Of a stretch of DNA of 20,787 nt, positions 17,057-20,787 are shown piece after piece. The notes beneath the pieces were generated by a model. That model searched no databases and was not told where the DNA came from. It was given only the letters and a program-made list of their open reading frames with translations. Source of the stretch: Asparagopsis taxiformis (lineage: Eukaryota > Rhodophyta > Florideophyceae > Bonnemaisoniales > Bonnemaisoniaceae); assembly GCA_030407315.1 (NCBI GenBank), contig JALQPE010001077.1:1-20787 (forward strand), given 5' to 3'. The position numbers and the translations under genes are program-made. How positions within the stretch are numbered: the first letter of the stretch is position 1; every line of letters starts with the position of its first letter.

Positions 17057-18008
17057 ATGATTAGAATGTCGACACTCTTGGTCTTATTGATATACGCTAC
17101 TCATTGGTGCAATGCCCAAACGAATTATATACAAGGCAAAATACTAGCCAAGGAAACGAAAGAACCAGTTCCCTTTGCAGCAATAATTGAAAATAATGAT
17201 TGGGCCTATGGCACAGTATCCAAGGAAGACGGGAGCTTCAGTTTCAAGCTACAGACATCCGAAGTAAAGGAGCTTTATATCCAGGCAATCGGATTTGAGG
17301 ATACCATTATAACTATCCCAACGCACCAAATGAACTATTGACCATTTATCTCAGTACCAATGTATATTCCTTACCAACGGTACAGGTGTCTAGTAAGGAG
17401 GCTCGTTTAGAAAAAATTCTAGCAGGTTTCCCCGATGCTCCGGTTCAAGAACTAAAAAGAACTAAAGCAACATCCTTCAAAGAAACCAACCTTGTAAATC
17501 TCAACCCAGGAGTTTTGATCAAACCCAAAAAAAAGCACGGCGGTGCAATCTTAAGCAAAATCAGTTTCTACATTATTGAAGAAGAGTTTGCTAAAATCCC
17601 ATTCATGATTAGGTTAATAGCCACTAGATCAATAGAAAAGGGGGGTAGGAACCGCACAGAAAAACGATTAGAAAACCTACTCAAGGAGCCGCTGGTTTTT
17701 AGAAATGGGCAAATCGGTTGGAATACCATTGACATAGACCATCTCCAGGTCCCAATTCCCCACGATTATTTCCTAATTATCTTACTCCACTTGATTCTCA
17801 TGAAAAAACACAAGAGCAAAGCTTACATCAGCTAATATCTTCTAGTGATGATGATAGCATGTTTTTTAGGTATTTACGAAGATAAAGTAGTCAGGAATGT
17901 CTTTCATGTTTTCCAAAGCCAGGTGCTACCCAAAGCCACTATTATCAACCAGGAACAACTCCTGCAGTTGTCGTCTATTACATCGATGATTCAAAGAATC
18001 AGAATTAG
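17057..18008 (+). CDS. Secreted CarboxypepD_reg-like protein (frameshifted, uncertain C-terminus)
   Basis: The ATG at 17057 opens a signal peptide (MIRMSTLLVLLIYATHWCNA). The mature protein starts with a CarboxypepD_reg-like beta-sandwich: IQGKILAKETKEPVPFAAII, GTVSKEDGSFSFKL and LYIQAIGFEDTIITIP. In the next frame, after a break near 17340, follow LTIYLSTNVYSLPTVQVSSK and a basic region with PGVLIKPKKKHGG, then LENLLKEPLVF. A break near 17775 leads to YLTPLDSHEKTQEQSLHQLI and SSSDDDSMFFRYLRR. In that frame a TAA at 17891-17893 interrupts, after which a protein-like tail (PGATQSHYYQPGTTPAVVVY) ends at the TAG 18006-18008. Whether the true end is at 17893 or 18008 cannot be settled here. In Bacteroidota such domains are common in outer-membrane or secreted proteins; no specific function can be assigned. 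Confidence 0.65.
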
Positions 18009-18068
18009 TATTGAATGCTCCAGTAGATATGAGGAGCAGGAGGTAGGTTAATGATAGAGGTGAAAGAA

Positions 18069-18103
18069 GAAACGAGAGGCCAGGAAATCTGACTTCTCGC
18101 TTC
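18069..18103. terminator. Stem-loop between convergent genes
   Basis: GAAACGAGA at 18069-18077 pairs with TCTCGCTTC at 18095-18103, with one mismatch in nine and a 17-base loop. It lies between the end of the CarboxypepD_reg-like gene (+) and the end of aspS (-), where a shared terminator is expected. No strong U run is visible. Confidence 0.4.
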
Positions 18104-18142
18104 TAACAGTCTAACAACGTAGCGATCTAATAAATCACTACT

Positions 18143-19909
18143 TTATTCTCCTTTCAAATCCAATTGGATCTGTAGTTCTTTTAGTTGTGCTCCATCAATC
18201 GATGCAGGTGCATCAATCATCATATCGCGTCCTTGATTATTCTTTGGGAAAGCTATGAAGTCACGAATACTCGCTTGGCCATTCATCACCGCACATAGCC
18301 GGTCAAAACCGAAGGCAATTCCACCATGGGGAGGCGCGCCATATTCAAAAGCGCCCATCAAGAAACCGAACTGTTCTTCTGCTTCTTCTGGTGTAAACCC
18401 GAGCAGCTTAAAGTTTCGAGCTTGCAATGCGCGGTCGTGAATACGAATAGACCCACCACCAATTTCTGATCCATTAATCACCAAATCGTATGCATCAGCT
18501 CTTAGGCTCTTCATCGTCTCATGATCGCCGGTAAGCATTCGTTCTACGTCATCCTTCTTTGGAGAGGTAAAGGGGTGGTGCATCGCATGGAAGCGATTGC
18601 TATCCTCATCCCACTCCAAGAGCGGGAAGTCCACTACCACAAAGGCTTAAAGTCTCCTTCCTTCATCAAGCCCAAGCGACGACCTAGTTCCAGACGCAAT
18701 TCGTTCAATTGCTTGCGGGTCTTATCCGTTTCACCCGCCAGGATAAATATCATATCTCCAGGCTTGGCACCGAAGCGCTCTCCCCATGCCCTCAATTCAT
18801 CTTCAGAGAAGAATTTACCAATCGAAGACTTGAGGCTTCCATCCTCGCTAATGAACTTGATATACACTAAGCCTTTCGCTCCAATTTGGGGCCGCTTCAC
18901 CCAATCGGTTAGTCCATCAACCTGCTTACGTGACATGCTAGCTTGTCCTTCTGCACAGATCCCGACCACTAATCCAGCCTTATCAAATACTACAAAGTCT
19001 TTGCCTTGAGCGACATCATTCAATTCCACAAATTCCATCCCGAATCGCATATCTGTTTGTCAGAACCAAATCTTCGCATCGCCCTCGTCGTAGTTCATCC
19101 GAGGAAAGTCTGGCAACTCCACGCCAATAGTTTTCTTTGAAGAGGTTTTTGGTCAAACCTTCAAAAGTCTGTAAGATCTGCTCTTGGGTTACAAACGACA
19201 TCTCACAGTCAATCTGCGTAAACTCTGGTTGACGATCAGCGCGCAAGTCTTCATCTCGAAAACACTTAACGATCTGGAAATACTTATCAAAACCAGAAAC
19301 CATCACACTGCTTGAAGGTTTGTGGAGATTGTGGTAAAGCATAGAATTGCCCACCATTCATACGGCTAGGCACCACGAAGTCACGTGCTCCTTCCGGTGT
19401 ACTCTTGATTAAGAATGGTGTTTCTACTTCAATGAATCCCTCTCCCCCCAAGTAACTACGTGTGGCCAAAGCCAACTTGCTCCGGAAGATGATATTTTCC
19501 TGAACGGGACCTCTCCTTAGGTCCAGGTATCGGTATTTCATGCGGAGATCATCACCTCCATCTGTATCTTCCTCAATGGTAAAAGGGGGACTTTTGAAGC
19601 ATTCAATACATCCATTTCTTTCACCTCAATCTCAATATCTCCCGTTGCTCGATTAGGGTTTTTGTTAGTTCGTTCTCTCACCAATCCTTTAACTCTTACA
19701 ACGAACTCTCTTCCCAATTTACGAGCCTGCGTACAAAGCGCATCGTCATCCTCCATATCGAATACCAATTGAGTGATACCATACCGATCTCGAAGATCGA
19801 TAAAGGTCATTCCGCCAAAGTCACGACTGGCTTGAACCCAGCCACTAATCGTAATTTCTTGTCCTACATGTTGCATGCGCAACTCTCCACAGGTGTGTGA
19901 TCGATACAT
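18143..19909 (-). CDS. aspS: Aspartate--tRNA ligase (frameshifted by sequence errors)
   Basis: AspRS charges tRNA-Asp in the cytoplasm. The full-length bacterial-type protein (about 588 residues) can be read from the ATG at 19909 ([10 protein letters not shown]) to the TAA at 18143-18145 across five frames. In order: the OB-fold anticodon-binding domain ([32 protein letters not shown]), the hinge, class II motif 1 ([21 protein letters not shown]), motif 2 ([18 protein letters not shown]), the bacterial-specific GAD insertion ([34 protein letters not shown]), then [11 protein letters not shown] and motif 3 ([13 protein letters not shown]). Breaks lie near 19570, 19325, 19080 and 18645. Since the gene is essential and normally present once, these breaks are almost certainly sequencing errors, which calibrates the rest of the window. 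It stands alone, divergent from the transporter at 20120. Confidence 0.96.
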
Positions 19910-19983
19910 TTTTATTCAATTTTATTCTACTCGTACTGTACTTAGGAGTGAGTGTTTTGGTACTCCTTTTGCAAAGACGAGCG

Positions 19984-19991
19984 CAAAAATA
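19984..19991 (-). promoter_or_regulatory. Candidate Bacteroidota -7 element for aspS
   Basis: On the minus strand the sequence TATTTTTG fits the Bacteroidota primary sigma -7 consensus TAnnTTTG, about 75 bases upstream of the aspS start. No convincing -33 TTTG was found at the usual spacing, so support is weak. An AGGAGT...ACTCCT inverted repeat (19944-19967) lies in the predicted leader. Confidence 0.25.
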
Positions 19992-20119
19992 GGCATTCGC
20001 CCTTGAAATACATATCACTTTTATAGATTAAAGCAGACTAGAACCCCATACTTAGCTTGCATTCCTCTATTTTATTTGCAGGTCCCATAAAACTTTCATA
20101 CCTTGAGGGCCTTACAGTG

Positions 20120-20787
20120 ATGAATCAAATACTTCCTAATACGTTTACCTTTTCATCACAGCAAGCGGAACACTTCATGAGTAAATTGGAAAAATTCGGA
20201 CTGCCCCCAGTATTCTTTACAGCTATTTCAACCATTCTCGGCGCTGTAATGTTCCTTCGATTTGGTTTTGCCGTTGGTTCAGTAGGTTTGGTGGGGACTT
20301 TAGCCATTATTTTGATCGGGCATGCGTCACCATCCCGACAGCTATGGCCATTGCAGAGATTGCTACCAATCAGAAGGTAGAGGGGGGTGGAGAATACTAT
20401 ATCATTTCCCGTTCTTTTGGTTTAGTTATAGGCTCTTCTATTGGTATCGCCCTTTTCTTTCACAGGCCATCAGTGTTTGCCTTCTATATCATTGCCTTTG
20501 CCGAAGCCTTCAGTAGTGCTTTTGAATATATTCGAATGCATTACGATCTGCATCCGATCTTGGCTTGGATGATAGACAAAAAGCAGACCGTCAGTATTCC
20601 TGCACTCTTTATTTTAACGCTGATCGTATTGGCTAAAGGGGCAGATCTCGGGGTAAAAACCCTATACGTGGTAGTGGCAACCTTATTCATCGCATTAGCC
20701 GCATTTTTCCTAGGCTCGACCGATTATGGGCAGGAAAACCAATTGGATCCCTTCGCAATGTCTACAATGTAGAAGTCTTCGAAACAC
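20120..20787 (+). CDS. APC/SLC12-like transporter (3' partial, frameshifted)
   Basis: This is a membrane permease of the APC superfamily, closest in look to bacterial relatives of cation-chloride cotransporters (SLC12). The start is placed at ATG 20120 (MNQILPNTFTFSSQQ); an in-frame ATG at 20177 (MSKLEKFGLPPVFFTAIS) is equally possible. The first helix carries the broken-helix signature TAISTILGAVMFLRFGFAVG, the second leads to VTIPTAMAIAEIATNQKVEG, then GGEYYIISRSFGLVIGSSIG with the Gly-rich turn, SQAISVAFYIIAFAEAF, and later SIPALFILTLIVLAKGADLG and YVVVATLFIALAAFFLG. Breaks lie near 20325, 20462 and 20480 and probably near 20760; the gene continues past the window end. Full-length relatives have ~12 helices and often a C-terminal soluble part. 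Substrate (K/Na/Cl or amino acid) cannot be decided from this fragment. Confidence 0.8.

Noticed and set aside
1..20787. Programmed frameshifting or a cluster of recent pseudogenes as the explanation of the broken frames
   Set aside because: Breaks affect unrelated genes, including essential aspS, at varied positions without a common slippery site and stimulator. Sequence error is far simpler.
1..20787. CRISPR array, tRNA/rRNA gene, riboswitch or complete insertion sequence
   Set aside because: No regularly spaced repeats, cloverleaf or rRNA-like sequence, transposase motifs or terminal inverted repeats were seen on reading both strands.

Overview
The window looks like chromosomal DNA of a Bacteroidota bacterium, most plausibly a Saprospiria/Lewinella-type marine or environmental lineage. 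The evidence is the gene content: a LytS/LytR pair, an ABC permease fused to an M1 aminopeptidase, secreted proteins whose signal peptides end in -AQ, -GQ or -SQ, OmpA and CarboxypepD_reg-like domains, an AraC regulator with a membrane-embedded N-terminus, and no clear Shine-Dalgarno sites. The taxonomic placement is inference. No tRNA, rRNA, CRISPR array, complete insertion sequence or phage module was seen.

The most important practical point is that most genes are cut by single-base indels, often in homopolymer runs, while the protein reads through cleanly in another frame. The essential gene aspS is itself split into five frames, so the breaks are best explained as consensus errors of a long-read assembly, not as gene decay. 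I therefore annotate whole genes spanning several reading frames and give the approximate break points. Four genes are uninterrupted or nearly so: the tectonin/M6 protease, the ABC ATPase, the small secreted protein at 5909 and the OmpA protein.

Layout. 1-679 (+): 3' part of a membrane-anchored AraC regulator. 697-3049 (-): a three-gene unit made of an unrecognised broken gene, a DUF3592-like membrane protein with C-terminal TPR-like repeats, and a shorter paralogue without the repeats. 3123-4651 (+): a secreted fusion of an NTF2/lumazine-binding-like domain and a glucose/sorbosone dehydrogenase beta-propeller. 4740-7002 (+): a tight three-gene set of an OmpA-family protein, a small secreted protein and a soluble His/Cys-dyad protein. 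7003-7441: non-coding. 7442-9610 (+): an exported tectonin beta-propeller/M6 metalloprotease. 9692-14406 (-): an ABC ATPase followed by the ABC permease/M1 aminopeptidase fusion. 14644-16866 (+): a divergent LytS-type histidine kinase and LytTR response regulator whose frames overlap by 13 bases. 17057-18008 (+): a CarboxypepD_reg-like secreted protein. 18143-19909 (-): aspS. 20120-end (+): the start of an APC/SLC12-like cation-chloride or amino-acid transporter.

Working together: the likeliest functional module is 9692-16866, where a two-component system is divergently paired with an ABC exporter-type ATPase and a permease carrying its own peptidase, which suggests peptide sensing and disposal or remodelling. 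The other notable architectures are the NTF2-GSDH fusion, the tectonin-M6 fusion, the DUF3592-TPR paralogue pair and the operon linking OmpA to a His/Cys-dyad protein. None of these is proven to be a new system from sequence alone.
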